64,000 bases of DNA, taken from NCBI RefSeq assembly GCF_001894745.1, contig NZ_BBYF01000005.1, positions 186,001 through 250,000 on the forward strand, in the 5' to 3' direction. Source of the stretch: Paenibacillus sp. NAIST15-1 (lineage in GTDB: Bacteria > Bacillota > Bacilli > Paenibacillales > Paenibacillaceae). Under the pieces are notes generated by a model. That model had not been told where the DNA came from, ran no database searches, and saw nothing but the letters and a program-made list of their open reading frames with translations. Shown piece by piece: positions 34,325-44,275 of the stretch. Position numbers and translations under genes: made by a program. Position 1 is the first letter of the stretch. The number at the start of each line of letters is the position of its first letter.

Positions 34325-37300
34325 ATGAACGAATCTGAATCTGCGCTTATTCAGGCAGTAAGAGATGTCCGGGAGAAGCATGTACATGGCGTAACGCTCA
34401 TTACAGGAGATCGGCAAGAACGATTTTACAGTTACAAGCAAGTCTTTGATAATGCCCTTATGTATTTGCATACCTTGCAAGCTCACGGTATTCGTGCTGG
34501 CGACGAGCTTGTATTTCAATTGAACGATGACGAATCGGAGCACTTTATTTTTTTGTTCTGGGCCTGCATACTAGGCGGAATCATTGCCGTACCCGTCTCG
34601 GTCGGCAGCAATGCGGAGCACAAAAACAAGTTTTTTAAAATCTGGGGTACACTCCAAAACCCTTACCTTGCAACTTCGCCGCCTGTAATGGAAAGATTGC
34701 GCGCGCACGCCTCCGATAACCGACATACATTGCACGACATGGACATGATAGCCGATAAGACCGTGTATCTGGAAGCGTTGGAGTGCTCCGTCCCCGCCCA
34801 CGGAACGATTCATCAAGGTTCGTCCCGTACGATTGCTTTCATTCAGTTCTCTTCCGGTTCAACGGGCAATCCAAAAGGAGTCATTGTGACGCATGAAAAT
34901 GTATACTCCAACACGCGTGCGATCAATAATCGGTTCGAAACGAGGGATGACGACTCCTTTTTGTCATGGATGCCGTTAACTCATGACATGGGGCTGATCT
35001 CCTTCCATATCACCCCGCTCATCAAAGGTGTAAATCAATACATCATGCCAACATCCGTGTTTATACGCAGACCGACGCTTTGGTTCAAAAAAATAAACGA
35101 CCACAATATTACTATCACTTCTTCCCCAAATTTCGGCTACAAATACTTTCTGAAAATGTTCAAGCCTGAGATTGCCGCCGATTGGGATTTATCTAGACTT
35201 CGAATTATTGTAAATGGTGCCGAACCCATTTCATCAGAGCTTTGCAATGAGTTTTTGGATAAGATGGCTCCATATGGATTACAGCGGACAAGCATAAGGC
35301 CAGCTTATGGCCTAGCCGAGGCAACTGTTGCCGTCTCCCTCACTGATGGCAAAACTGAGTTTGTACCGATTCATCTGGATCGCACCTTATTAAACATTGG
35401 CCAGGAGATTGTCATTTCGGACAGATCCACTGAACATACTCTTACCTTTGTCGAAGTTGGACATGCAATTGATGACTGTGCGATCCGAATCTGCGACGAT
35501 CATGATCGCATTCTGCCGGATAAGGTAATCGGCCATATTCAAATACAAGGAAAAAATGTAACTGCCGGTTATTACAATAACCGAGAGACTACTGCCGACA
35601 TGTTCACGGCGGATCAATGGGTCAGAACGGGAGATCTAGGCTTTTTCATCGATGGAAGTCTAGTTATGACAGGGCGTTACAAAGACATGATTATTGTGAA
35701 CGGCCAGAATATTTATCCGCATGATATTGAACGGACAGCGGAAGAAGTCGAGGGCGTGGAATTAGGGAAGATCGCTGCCTGCGGCGTATACAACAAAGAG
35801 AGAGGCGAGGATGATATCGTCGTATTTGTCGTTAGCAAAAAAAATGATGCTCACTTCGCCTCGCTGTCTGAAAGCTTAGAAGAACATTTATTCCAGCGCG
35901 GAGGCTGGAAAATCGCAAAGGTAATACCGATTCGGCAAATGCCGAAAACGACAAGCGGTAAAGTGCAAAGGTACAAGTTGGCACAGAATTATGCCGCTTC
36001 GCAGGCGAAGGAAAGCGACAACATCAGTCCTGCCCCTGTTTCCACGGAGCGAAAATCTTCAAGCCTAGAACTGATCATGTCCTATTTGCATCATCATTGC
36101 AATGCCAAGACCAATCTGAACGAACATGAATCCTTTGTCAGATTCGGCCTGGATTCGTTAGAGGCGGTCAGAATGATCGATCATGTTGCCGACCGGTTGG
36201 GTATGACGCTGTCCCCTGCCTTGATCTGGGACTATCCGACGCCAAATAAGCTTGCGCAATACCTAGACTCTATCGCAAGCCAACCTTCCGTCCAAGAGCC
36301 TGATGCAGATCGCGGATCGATTGATGATTCAATCGCTATCGTCGGCATGGAAGGGAAATTTCCTGGGGCGGACGGCATCGCGGCATATTGGGAACTTTTG
36401 AAGGGCGGAAAAAACGCAATATCCGACATGGACGACAAAAGGAAAGCGCTATGCGGCATAAATCCGAATTTTCATATGTTCGGCGGATTTCTGGATGGCA
36501 TCGAACTATTCGACAGTGAATTCTTCGCCATCTCCCCTAGAGAGGCGGCAAGCATGGATCCCCAACAACGGCTGTTGCTGGAGGTGACATGGAGAGCATT
36601 CGAAAATGCCAACATCAACCTCGCTCATCTTAAGGGCAGCGCAACAGGTGTATTTATAGGGGCCAGCGCAACCGATTATATCTATTTGCCGAAACCAAGC
36701 ACAACAAATGATTCTGAGCCATATCAAGTGTCGGGCGGTGCGCTGAGTATTATCGCCAATCGGGTTTCGTATTTTTATGATTTCCGCGGTCCGAGCATGT
36801 GTATCGATTCTGCTTGTTCGTCATCATTAGTGGCCCTTCATTATGCATGCCAAAGCCTGCTCAGCGGGGAATGCGATGCGGCTGTAGCCGGAGGGGTAAA
36901 CCTATTGCTTTCCGCCAGCATCACGGAAGGTTTGCAGGAAGCCAAAATGCTGTCTGAGGATGGATCATGCAAGACGTTCGACGACAGGGCCAATGGTTAC
37001 GTCCGCGGAGAAGGCTGCGGGGTCGTTATCCTGAAACGCTTAAAGGATGCAATTGCAAACGGTGACCGGATTCATGCCGTCATTAAAGGAACGGCCGTTA
37101 ATCAAGACGGTCGCAGCAACGGCTTAACCGCGCCTAACGGGATCGCGCAAAGACAAGTGATACGCAGAGCGATCGAGCAGGCTCAGCTGAAACCTGCGGA
37201 CATCGGCTATGTAGAGGCTCATGGCACCGGTACGCCTCTGGGCGATCCCATCGAAGCTGAGGCAATTAAAGAGATTTATGGTTGTCCGTCGGCAGGGATA

Positions 37301-40300
37301 AATGACGACGACATCTGCTATCTCGGTTCCGTCAAAACGAATATCGGACATCTCGAAGCGGCTGCTGGCATTGCCGGACTTATCAAAACGGTGCTGGCGA
37401 TTCAGCACGGCGAAATTCCTGCCCATTTGCACATGACCAAGCTAAATCGATACATAAGTCTCGATCGTTCCCGCCTCCGCATCCCTGTTGAGACGGAAAG
37501 CTGGATCAAACCTGTAAAAGCAGCCGGGGTAAGCTCGTTCGGATTTGGCGGAACGAATGCCCACGTTATTGTGCAGGAGGCACCATCCCGTACCGATAAG
37601 CGAGCTAACAATGCCATGGAATCGAGAGCGCATCTGCTGACATTATCATCCCCTACCGCGGAAGGATTAGTTAGACTCGCTTCCACGTACGATTCCTATT
37701 TACAGCACGCATCCTCAGAGCAATTAGGAGCCATATGCGGAACGGCCAATACCCGCCGACCAGCATTCCTGCACAGAGCTTCATTCGTTGGCGGCTCACT
37801 TGAAGAGATACATGAGAAAGTCCGCAGTTTCTCCGCTCGCGGGGTCAACGGCATTGCAGGCAGTCCCGTCCACTCTCCAAAAATCGTCTTTATGTTTACG
37901 GGACAAGGAAGCCAATATGTTAATATGGCCCGCGGCTTGTATGCAAGCTCAGAAGTGTTTCGCTCGAACATGAATCGATGCGCCGAGTTAGTAAAGGATC
38001 GATTGGATCATTCTCTACTGGATGTCATTTATGATGTAGAAAATGAATCTGCGTCAGCTCTCCTTCATCGTACAGACTACACGCAGTGCGCTCTTTTCGC
38101 ATTGGAGTACTCTCTAGCACAAGTATGGCTATCGCTTGGAATCGAACCTGCTGCGGTAGTCGGACATAGCGTGGGCGAATATGTGGCGGCATGCATTGCA
38201 GGGGTATTTTCTCTTGAAGATGCGTTGGCTGTAGTTGCCGAGCGAGGAAAGCTCATGACACAAAAGTGCGATCCTGGAGCAATGGCGGCAGTCATGGGAG
38301 ATGCGGAGGAACTGGAAAGCGTGCTTTGCGCCCATCCGAACGTAGAAATCTCCGCCATTAATAGCAGCAACAATTTTGTCATTGCAGGCGCCCCGGATGA
38401 TGTAGTTGAAGCTACGAACCATCTGCAACGAGCAGGCGTTCATACCGTACCGCTTGAGGTAAACTATGGATTTCATTCTCAATTAGTCGAGCCAATGCTG
38501 CAAGACTATTACGATATCATAAAACGATTAAAATTCAATCCTCCCCAAATTCCGCTTGTCTCTAACGTAACCGGCGAATTTATCGGTTCAATTACTGCCG
38601 AGTATTGGATCAGGCATACACGGGAAGCTGTTCGGTTCAAAGACTCTTTATATACATTGGTAAATGACGGGTGCAATATCTTTTTGGAAATCGGTGCTCA
38701 TGCCGTACTGTCACGGATTGGACAGCGAGAATTCAATAATGGTACCTATAAATGGATTCCTTCTCTCCTAAAAGGAAGGGATGACGAATATTCGCTGCTC
38801 GAAGCTGTAGGCAATCTGTACGTCGTCGGCGGACAAGTCCAGTTTGAGGCACTCTACCAATTGGACACTCATGAATGCGCGCAATTGCCGAACTATCCGT
38901 TTGCTTATACAAAATGCTGGCAAGGCGGTCATATGAATCCGGAATCGCCAAAGGAGGAAAAGTTGGTGAAAACAATCCAAGATAGCAATATCAGAACTTC
39001 TATTATGATGGAGATCAAGGGAATATTCGCCCAGTTGCTGAATCAAGACGTGGCAAGAATCGATGAGAACCTGCCTTTATTGGAAATGGGCGCTGACTCG
39101 CTCATTCTGATGGACGTGATTCAAAAAGTAAAAAACAAATACGGAGTAACCTTTTCGGCGCGCGATTTCTTCACCGAAATCACGAGCATTTCCAAGCTAT
39201 GCGCAGCCATCGAATCGGTTATGTCGCATGATGCGCTGCCAGCGCTGACCGAACAGTTGCCGAGCTCGTCAGCCGTCGATTCGCTGTCTCTGGCACTCTC
39301 CAAATCGACAGCCGTTGATTCGCCGTCCCCAGTGCTCTCCAATTCGATGCACAACGAATCAGGGCTGCTTGGATTAATGAGCGAACAACTGGCTTCCATG
39401 GAACGTGTCATCCAACATCAATTATCCTTCATCCACAATCAACCACTGAATGGAACGGCTGTTCATCCTAGTACAACGGCAATCAACCATTCGCTGAATG
39501 GATCAACTGTTCATCCGAGTACAATGGCGATCCGACCGGAATCCCCTGCCGCGCCTTCACTGCCGACAATCTCTGAAAAAGCCTGGGTTCCCTATCAAAG
39601 ATGGCAGGATCAGAAAGAAGAAAGCGTAACTGGTATGCAAGAACAATATGCCAGAGCGCTCGTGGCACGATTGGCCGATAAAACAAAAAAATCGAAAGAG
39701 TGGATAGCCAAGCATCGCCCCGTGTTCGCCGATTATCGCGGTGCATCTGGTTTCCGGTTTTCAACGAAAGAAGTTCATTATTTGCCCGTTGTCGATCATG
39801 CAAAAGGTTCGCGTTTTTGGGATAAGGACGGAAATGAATATATCGATTTAACGATGGGCTTCGGCGTGAATTTTTTCGGTCACGCTCCTGAGTTCATCGA
39901 CGAAGCTATTAAGCGTGAGCTTCAAAACGGCTATGCTCTAGGCCCGCAATCCGGCATCGCAGGGGAAGTAGCAGATCTCATTCACCAGATTACTGGCTTG
40001 GACAGAAGTACCTTCTGCAATTCAGGGACGGAAGCGGTAATGGCTGCCCTAAGGCTTGCGCGCGCTGTAACCGGCAAGAATAAGATTGCCATGTTCGCAG
40101 GATCGTATCACGGCACGTATGACGGTGTTCTGGCCAGCATGTTCAATCGCCCCGGTTCAAACGGAGCTTCCCCTATGGCGCCAGGCATTCCTGCCGGGAT
40201 TACGGAAGACGTCATGATTCTCGAATATAATAATCCACAATCGCTGGAGATTATACGATCTATGTCGGGTGAGCTGGCAGCAGTACTGGTCGAGCCTGTA

Positions 40301-43300
40301 CAAAGCCGTCGTCCTGACCTCGTTCCTATCGCATTTTTGGAAGAGCTTCGCGAAATCACGCGGAGCAGCAATACGGCGCTGATATTTGATGAAGTGATTA
40401 CCGGCTTCCGAGTTCATCCTGCCGGGTTCCAGGGCATATCGGGGATTCGACCGGATATGTGCGTTTACGGGAAAGTCCTTGGCGGAGGCATGCACATTGG
40501 AGTAGTGGCCGGCAGCGCGAAGTTCTTGGATGCCGTGGATGGAGGGCAATGGAATTTTGGTGACCGCTCTTACCCGCAAGCTGAAACAACCATAATCGCA
40601 GGCACGTTCTGCAAGCATCCCATTACGATGGCCTGCACGCATGCCGTTCTGCTTCATCTGTTGGAGTTCGGCCCGGAATTGCAAGAGAACGTCAATGCCA
40701 AGACAGCCTATTTGGTGCGCGAATTGAACGACTTTTTCGAATCCGCGAATATCCCTATGAAGATGGTTCACTTCGGCTCCCTCTTCCGGTTCGTCTATCA
40801 AGTGAACATGGATCTGTTCTTCTATGGCCTACTGGAAAAGGGCGTGTATATCTGGGAAGGACGCAACTGCTTCCTGTCGACGGAACATTCAGACGAGGAC
40901 ATCCGCAAGTTGATTGGGATAATCAAGGATACGATGACAGAGCTTATTGACGCTCAAATGTTTCCGGGTGCCCGCATTCCGGCTGGACAGCAGACTTCCG
41001 ATAAGGAACTTATCCCCGTATCCGAGGATCAAAGGGAGTTATGGGTGCTTTCGCAGCTAGGCGATCAGGCAGCCATCGCATGCAATGAAACCGTAGTGCT
41101 TTCCCTTAAAGGCACGCTACGCCATTCATTATTAACAGAGGCAATGAACAGTGTTGTGGCGCGGCACGATTCCTTGCGGGTGACATTCGATCATCAAGGC
41201 AATATGATACCAATTCGGGGGACGGTTCACATCGATATGCCGATGCTGGATTTGAGCTCCGCAACTGATTCGAGTCCGGAATCTGCTGCAATCGATTGGA
41301 TTCGCGATGAGACGGAGCGCCCTCTTGCATCAGGGAGCTTATATCGCTGCACGCTGCTCAAATTAACGACCGACAGGCATTATCTCGTATTTACTGCAAG
41401 TCACGTTCTCATAGACGGATACGCTATTGGAATTATTCTTGAAGAAATGTTCGCCGCCTATTCCTCATTGTTGAAAGGCATGCCCATTCATTTGCCAGAG
41501 CCTTTACAATTAAGAAGCTACATGGACTGGAAGGCGGGGCTGGAATCCAGTGAGGAGCGTCAAGCCAATAACCTGTATTGGTTGAACAAAACAGGCAGCA
41601 ATACGACCCTGGATTTGCCGTTCGATATGAGGCGTCCGCACAAAAAAACCTATAATGGCGACATTGTTCGGCATATGGTCGATCCTACACTTGCTGAACG
41701 AGTGAACCGCTTTTCACAGCGCAATAAGGTTACTCCTTTCGTTACATTTTTAAGTGCCTATGCCCTGCTTCTCAATCGTTTGACGCATCAGACGGATCTG
41801 ACCGTCGGGGTGCCTTTTGCCCAGCGCTCTTTGCCTGGCGGCTCCAGCTATGTTGGATATGCGGTCACATTATTGCCGATATCCATCGAAATGGATGAAT
41901 ACGCTGATTTTACACATTTGCTAAGCCAGGTGAAGACTTCTGTTTTGGAGGCCCAGGAGCACGGCGAGTTTTCATTCAGCAGCGTATTTCGAAATCCCGA
42001 TGCCTCTCATCGTCTATCACCACTTGAAGTTGTTTTTAACTATGAGCGAAGAGTCAATATCCCGGATGCTGGCAATATTGAAGTCGATACCATCCCTACT
42101 CCGATTACGGCAACGAAATATGAGCTCAGTTTCAATGTCATGGATTTCAACCGAAATATTCTTTTGGATCTGACTTATAATTCAAATCTGTTCCGAAAAG
42201 ATACGATCGAACGATTTTTAACCTATTACGAAAATATATTGCAGGCCATTATTGAACCGTCTGCCGAAAAGTCGCCAATCGCTTTGCTTCCTCTCCTTAA
42301 CGATGCAGAGCGGGAACGGTTGCTTTTTGCTGGAGAGCCTGCGAATCTTCTGTGCGATCATCGCTGTCTTCATGAAGTATTTGAGGAGCAGGCCCGGCAC
42401 AAGCCCGATGCCGTTGCCGCTGTATATGATCATCAACAATTAACCTACGGCGAACTAAATGTGAGAGCCAATCGACTTGCACGTCATTTGCGGACGCTGG
42501 GGGCAGGGCCCGGCGTTCTGGCAGCGATATTGGTCGAGCGCTCCCTGGACATGCTCGTCGGTATCCTCGGCGTGCTCAAAGCGGGCGCCGCTTATGTGCC
42601 GATTGACCCTGCGTACCCTGCGGAACGCATCCGTTATGTGATGGAAGACGCGGCTCCGGCCATTCTCCTCACCCAATCTCATCTCTTGCGCTCCTTGCCG
42701 CAGCATGAACTCACAACGGTGTGCCTGGATGAAGAGCGAGATACGATAGAGAAGCTATCCGGCGAAGATTTGAACGTGGAGCTGACTTCCACCAATCTTG
42801 CTTACGTGATTTACACCTCCGGTTCCACCGGGAAGCCGAAGGGCGTAATGATCTCGCATGAGAATGTCGTCCGGCTGTTTACGTCTACCGAATCCATTTT
42901 CGGTTTTCATGAAGACGATGTCTGGGCCCTGTTTCACTCCTATTCCTTCGACTTTTCCGTATGGGAAATGTGGGGCGCCTGGTTTTATGGCGGACGGTTG
43001 GTGGTCGTGCCCCATCTGACGAGTCGTTCACCGAAGAACCTGTATCACTTGCTGGAGCAGCACAAGGTTACCGTCCTCAACCAGACGCCGTCGGCATTTC
43101 GGCCATTGGCTCAATATGAGGAATCACAAGACTCGTCAAAATTAAGCCTGCGTTATATTAATTTTGGCGGAGAGCCGCTGGATTTTCAGTCATTAAAGCC
43201 TTGGATCGATCGACACGGTGATCGTTCACCTCAATTTATCAATATGTACGGAATCACGGAAACGACGGTAGTTTCTACTTACCGCCGAATAACCGCTGAG

Positions 43301-44275
43301 GATATCGGGCAGGACACGGGAAGCTTGATCGGAATTCCATTTCCGGACACGAAGCTGTATGTCCTTAACCGTCATATGCAGCCCGTTCCTCCTGGTGTGA
43401 CTGGTGAAATGTACGTAGGAGGCCCCGGAGTCGCTAAAGGGTACTTGAACCGGGCCGAATTAAATAGCGAGCGCTTCGTGCTCGATCCGTTCGCTAATGA
43501 TCCTGATGCACGCATGTACAAAAGCGGCGACCTGGCCCGCATTCGGCATAACGGGGAACTCGAATATGTAGGACGTGCGGATCATCAGGTGAAAATACGG
43601 GGATATCGCATCGAATTGGGGGAAATCGAGGCTGCGCTGAAGGAACATCCGTCTGTAAGGGAAGCTCTCGTTATTGCGGACGTTGATCCACATGGAGACA
43701 AGCGTCTGATTGCCTACGTGGAAACGGATCAATCGGGCGATATTATGCCGTTGCTGCGAGCGCATCTCGAAAGCAGGCTTCCAGATTACATGATCCCTTC
43801 CCTCTTAATGTGGCTGCAATCGATGCCTCTTACGAATAACGGGAAAATCGATCGCGATTCGCTTCCGAAGCCTGGTTACGAAAGAACGGATCTGCAGCCG
43901 ACCTATGTGGCGCCGCGCAATCCAGCCGAAATGAAAATGGCGGCCATCTGGGAAGATGTTCTCGGAGTAAAAGAAGTGGGCGTGGAGGATAACTTTTTTG
44001 AGCTTGGAGGCCATTCTTTGCTCGCTACCCGGCTTCTCTCCCGCATTCGGGAAGCGTTCCAAGCAGAGCTCCCTTTACATGCCCTGTTCGATGCGCCGAC
44101 TGTTGCGGCTTTAACCGCCAAGCTTGAAGACATGGGAATGACGGAAATGGAATCGGAAACAGAAATGGATCCCGTTCTCCTGTCCGAACTGCTGACCGAG
44201 CTGGAAAACTTGCCAGAAGAAGAACGAGAAGCTGTTATGCGCGAGCTGCCCCATAAGGAGGATGCATGGGTATGA
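34325..44275 (+). CDS. Hybrid FAAL-PKS-aminotransferase-NRPS megasynthase
   Basis: This 3316-residue enzyme has, in order: fatty acyl-AMP ligase (1-560; Ser-Ser-Gly-Ser-Thr-Gly at 176-181), ACP1 (Ser611), KS (667-1100; Cys831, His966, His1009), AT (1186-1480; Ser1282 in Gly-His-Ser-Val-Gly-Glu, and Phe-His-Ser at 1383-1385, a malonyl-type signature), ACP2 (Ser1592), PLP class III aminotransferase (1775-2215; Lys2050), condensation (2228-2650; His2360, Asp2364), adenylation (2680-3190; Asp2876) and PCP (Ser3231). No ketoreductase is present, so the beta-keto group is free for transamination. The adenylation pocket read by eye is D-F-W-N-N-G-M-V-V-K, close to threonine codes. This should build a beta-amino fatty acyl unit joined to a Thr-like residue. 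The layout resembles microginin- and iturin-type starters, but with a cis AT and no monooxygenase. AAAGGAGG precedes the ATG. Confidence 0.93.
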   Translation: MNESESALIQAVRDVREKHVHGVTLITGDRQERFYSYKQVFDNALMYLHTLQAHGIRAGDELVFQLNDDESEHFIFLFWACILGGIIAVPVSVGSNAEHKNKFFKIWGTLQNPYLATSPPVMERLRAHASDNRHTLHDMDMIADKTVYLEALECSVPAHGTIHQGSSRTIAFIQFSSGSTGNPKGVIVTHENVYSNTRAINNRFETRDDDSFLSWMPLTHDMGLISFHITPLIKGVNQYIMPTSVFIRRPTLWFKKINDHNITITSSPNFGYKYFLKMFKPEIAADWDLSRLRIIVNGAEPISSELCNEFLDKMAPYGLQRTSIRPAYGLAEATVAVSLTDGKTEFVPIHLDRTLLNIGQEIVISDRSTEHTLTFVEVGHAIDDCAIRICDDHDRILPDKVIGHIQIQGKNVTAGYYNNRETTADMFTADQWVRTGDLGFFIDGSLVMTGRYKDMIIVNGQNIYPHDIERTAEEVEGVELGKIAACGVYNKERGEDDIVVFVVSKKNDAHFASLSESLEEHLFQRGGWKIAKVIPIRQMPKTTSGKVQRYKLAQNYAASQAKESDNISPAPVSTERKSSSLELIMSYLHHHCNAKTNLNEHESFVRFGLDSLEAVRMIDHVADRLGMTLSPALIWDYPTPNKLAQYLDSIASQPSVQEPDADRGSIDDSIAIVGMEGKFPGADGIAAYWELLKGGKNAISDMDDKRKALCGINPNFHMFGGFLDGIELFDSEFFAISPREAASMDPQQRLLLEVTWRAFENANINLAHLKGSATGVFIGASATDYIYLPKPSTTNDSEPYQVSGGALSIIANRVSYFYDFRGPSMCIDSACSSSLVALHYACQSLLSGECDAAVAGGVNLLLSASITEGLQEAKMLSEDGSCKTFDDRANGYVRGEGCGVVILKRLKDAIANGDRIHAVIKGTAVNQDGRSNGLTAPNGIAQRQVIRRAIEQAQLKPADIGYVEAHGTGTPLGDPIEAEAIKEIYGCPSAGINDDDICYLGSVKTNIGHLEAAAGIAGLIKTVLAIQHGEIPAHLHMTKLNRYISLDRSRLRIPVETESWIKPVKAAGVSSFGFGGTNAHVIVQEAPSRTDKRANNAMESRAHLLTLSSPTAEGLVRLASTYDSYLQHASSEQLGAICGTANTRRPAFLHRASFVGGSLEEIHEKVRSFSARGVNGIAGSPVHSPKIVFMFTGQGSQYVNMARGLYASSEVFRSNMNRCAELVKDRLDHSLLDVIYDVENESASALLHRTDYTQCALFALEYSLAQVWLSLGIEPAAVVGHSVGEYVAACIAGVFSLEDALAVVAERGKLMTQKCDPGAMAAVMGDAEELESVLCAHPNVEISAINSSNNFVIAGAPDDVVEATNHLQRAGVHTVPLEVNYGFHSQLVEPMLQDYYDIIKRLKFNPPQIPLVSNVTGEFIGSITAEYWIRHTREAVRFKDSLYTLVNDGCNIFLEIGAHAVLSRIGQREFNNGTYKWIPSLLKGRDDEYSLLEAVGNLYVVGGQVQFEALYQLDTHECAQLPNYPFAYTKCWQGGHMNPESPKEEKLVKTIQDSNIRTSIMMEIKGIFAQLLNQDVARIDENLPLLEMGADSLILMDVIQKVKNKYGVTFSARDFFTEITSISKLCAAIESVMSHDALPALTEQLPSSSAVDSLSLALSKSTAVDSPSPVLSNSMHNESGLLGLMSEQLASMERVIQHQLSFIHNQPLNGTAVHPSTTAINHSLNGSTVHPSTMAIRPESPAAPSLPTISEKAWVPYQRWQDQKEESVTGMQEQYARALVARLADKTKKSKEWIAKHRPVFADYRGASGFRFSTKEVHYLPVVDHAKGSRFWDKDGNEYIDLTMGFGVNFFGHAPEFIDEAIKRELQNGYALGPQSGIAGEVADLIHQITGLDRSTFCNSGTEAVMAALRLARAVTGKNKIAMFAGSYHGTYDGVLASMFNRPGSNGASPMAPGIPAGITEDVMILEYNNPQSLEIIRSMSGELAAVLVEPVQSRRPDLVPIAFLEELREITRSSNTALIFDEVITGFRVHPAGFQGISGIRPDMCVYGKVLGGGMHIGVVAGSAKFLDAVDGGQWNFGDRSYPQAETTIIAGTFCKHPITMACTHAVLLHLLEFGPELQENVNAKTAYLVRELNDFFESANIPMKMVHFGSLFRFVYQVNMDLFFYGLLEKGVYIWEGRNCFLSTEHSDEDIRKLIGIIKDTMTELIDAQMFPGARIPAGQQTSDKELIPVSEDQRELWVLSQLGDQAAIACNETVVLSLKGTLRHSLLTEAMNSVVARHDSLRVTFDHQGNMIPIRGTVHIDMPMLDLSSATDSSPESAAIDWIRDETERPLASGSLYRCTLLKLTTDRHYLVFTASHVLIDGYAIGIILEEMFAAYSSLLKGMPIHLPEPLQLRSYMDWKAGLESSEERQANNLYWLNKTGSNTTLDLPFDMRRPHKKTYNGDIVRHMVDPTLAERVNRFSQRNKVTPFVTFLSAYALLLNRLTHQTDLTVGVPFAQRSLPGGSSYVGYAVTLLPISIEMDEYADFTHLLSQVKTSVLEAQEHGEFSFSSVFRNPDASHRLSPLEVVFNYERRVNIPDAGNIEVDTIPTPITATKYELSFNVMDFNRNILLDLTYNSNLFRKDTIERFLTYYENILQAIIEPSAEKSPIALLPLLNDAERERLLFAGEPANLLCDHRCLHEVFEEQARHKPDAVAAVYDHQQLTYGELNVRANRLARHLRTLGAGPGVLAAILVERSLDMLVGILGVLKAGAAYVPIDPAYPAERIRYVMEDAAPAILLTQSHLLRSLPQHELTTVCLDEERDTIEKLSGEDLNVELTSTNLAYVIYTSGSTGKPKGVMISHENVVRLFTSTESIFGFHEDDVWALFHSYSFDFSVWEMWGAWFYGGRLVVVPHLTSRSPKNLYHLLEQHKVTVLNQTPSAFRPLAQYEESQDSSKLSLRYINFGGEPLDFQSLKPWIDRHGDRSPQFINMYGITETTVVSTYRRITAEDIGQDTGSLIGIPFPDTKLYVLNRHMQPVPPGVTGEMYVGGPGVAKGYLNRAELNSERFVLDPFANDPDARMYKSGDLARIRHNGELEYVGRADHQVKIRGYRIELGEIEAALKEHPSVREALVIADVDPHGDKRLIAYVETDQSGDIMPLLRAHLESRLPDYMIPSLLMWLQSMPLTNNGKIDRDSLPKPGYERTDLQPTYVAPRNPAEMKMAAIWEDVLGVKEVGVEDNFFELGGHSLLATRLLSRIREAFQAELPLHALFDAPTVAALTAKLEDMGMTEMESETEMDPVLLSELLTELENLPEEEREAVMRELPHKEDAWV

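Noticed and set aside
40157..40801. 214-codon antisense frame inside the aminotransferase domain
   Set aside because: Shadow of the strongly coding plus strand; His/Arg/Gln-rich translation and no ribosome site.
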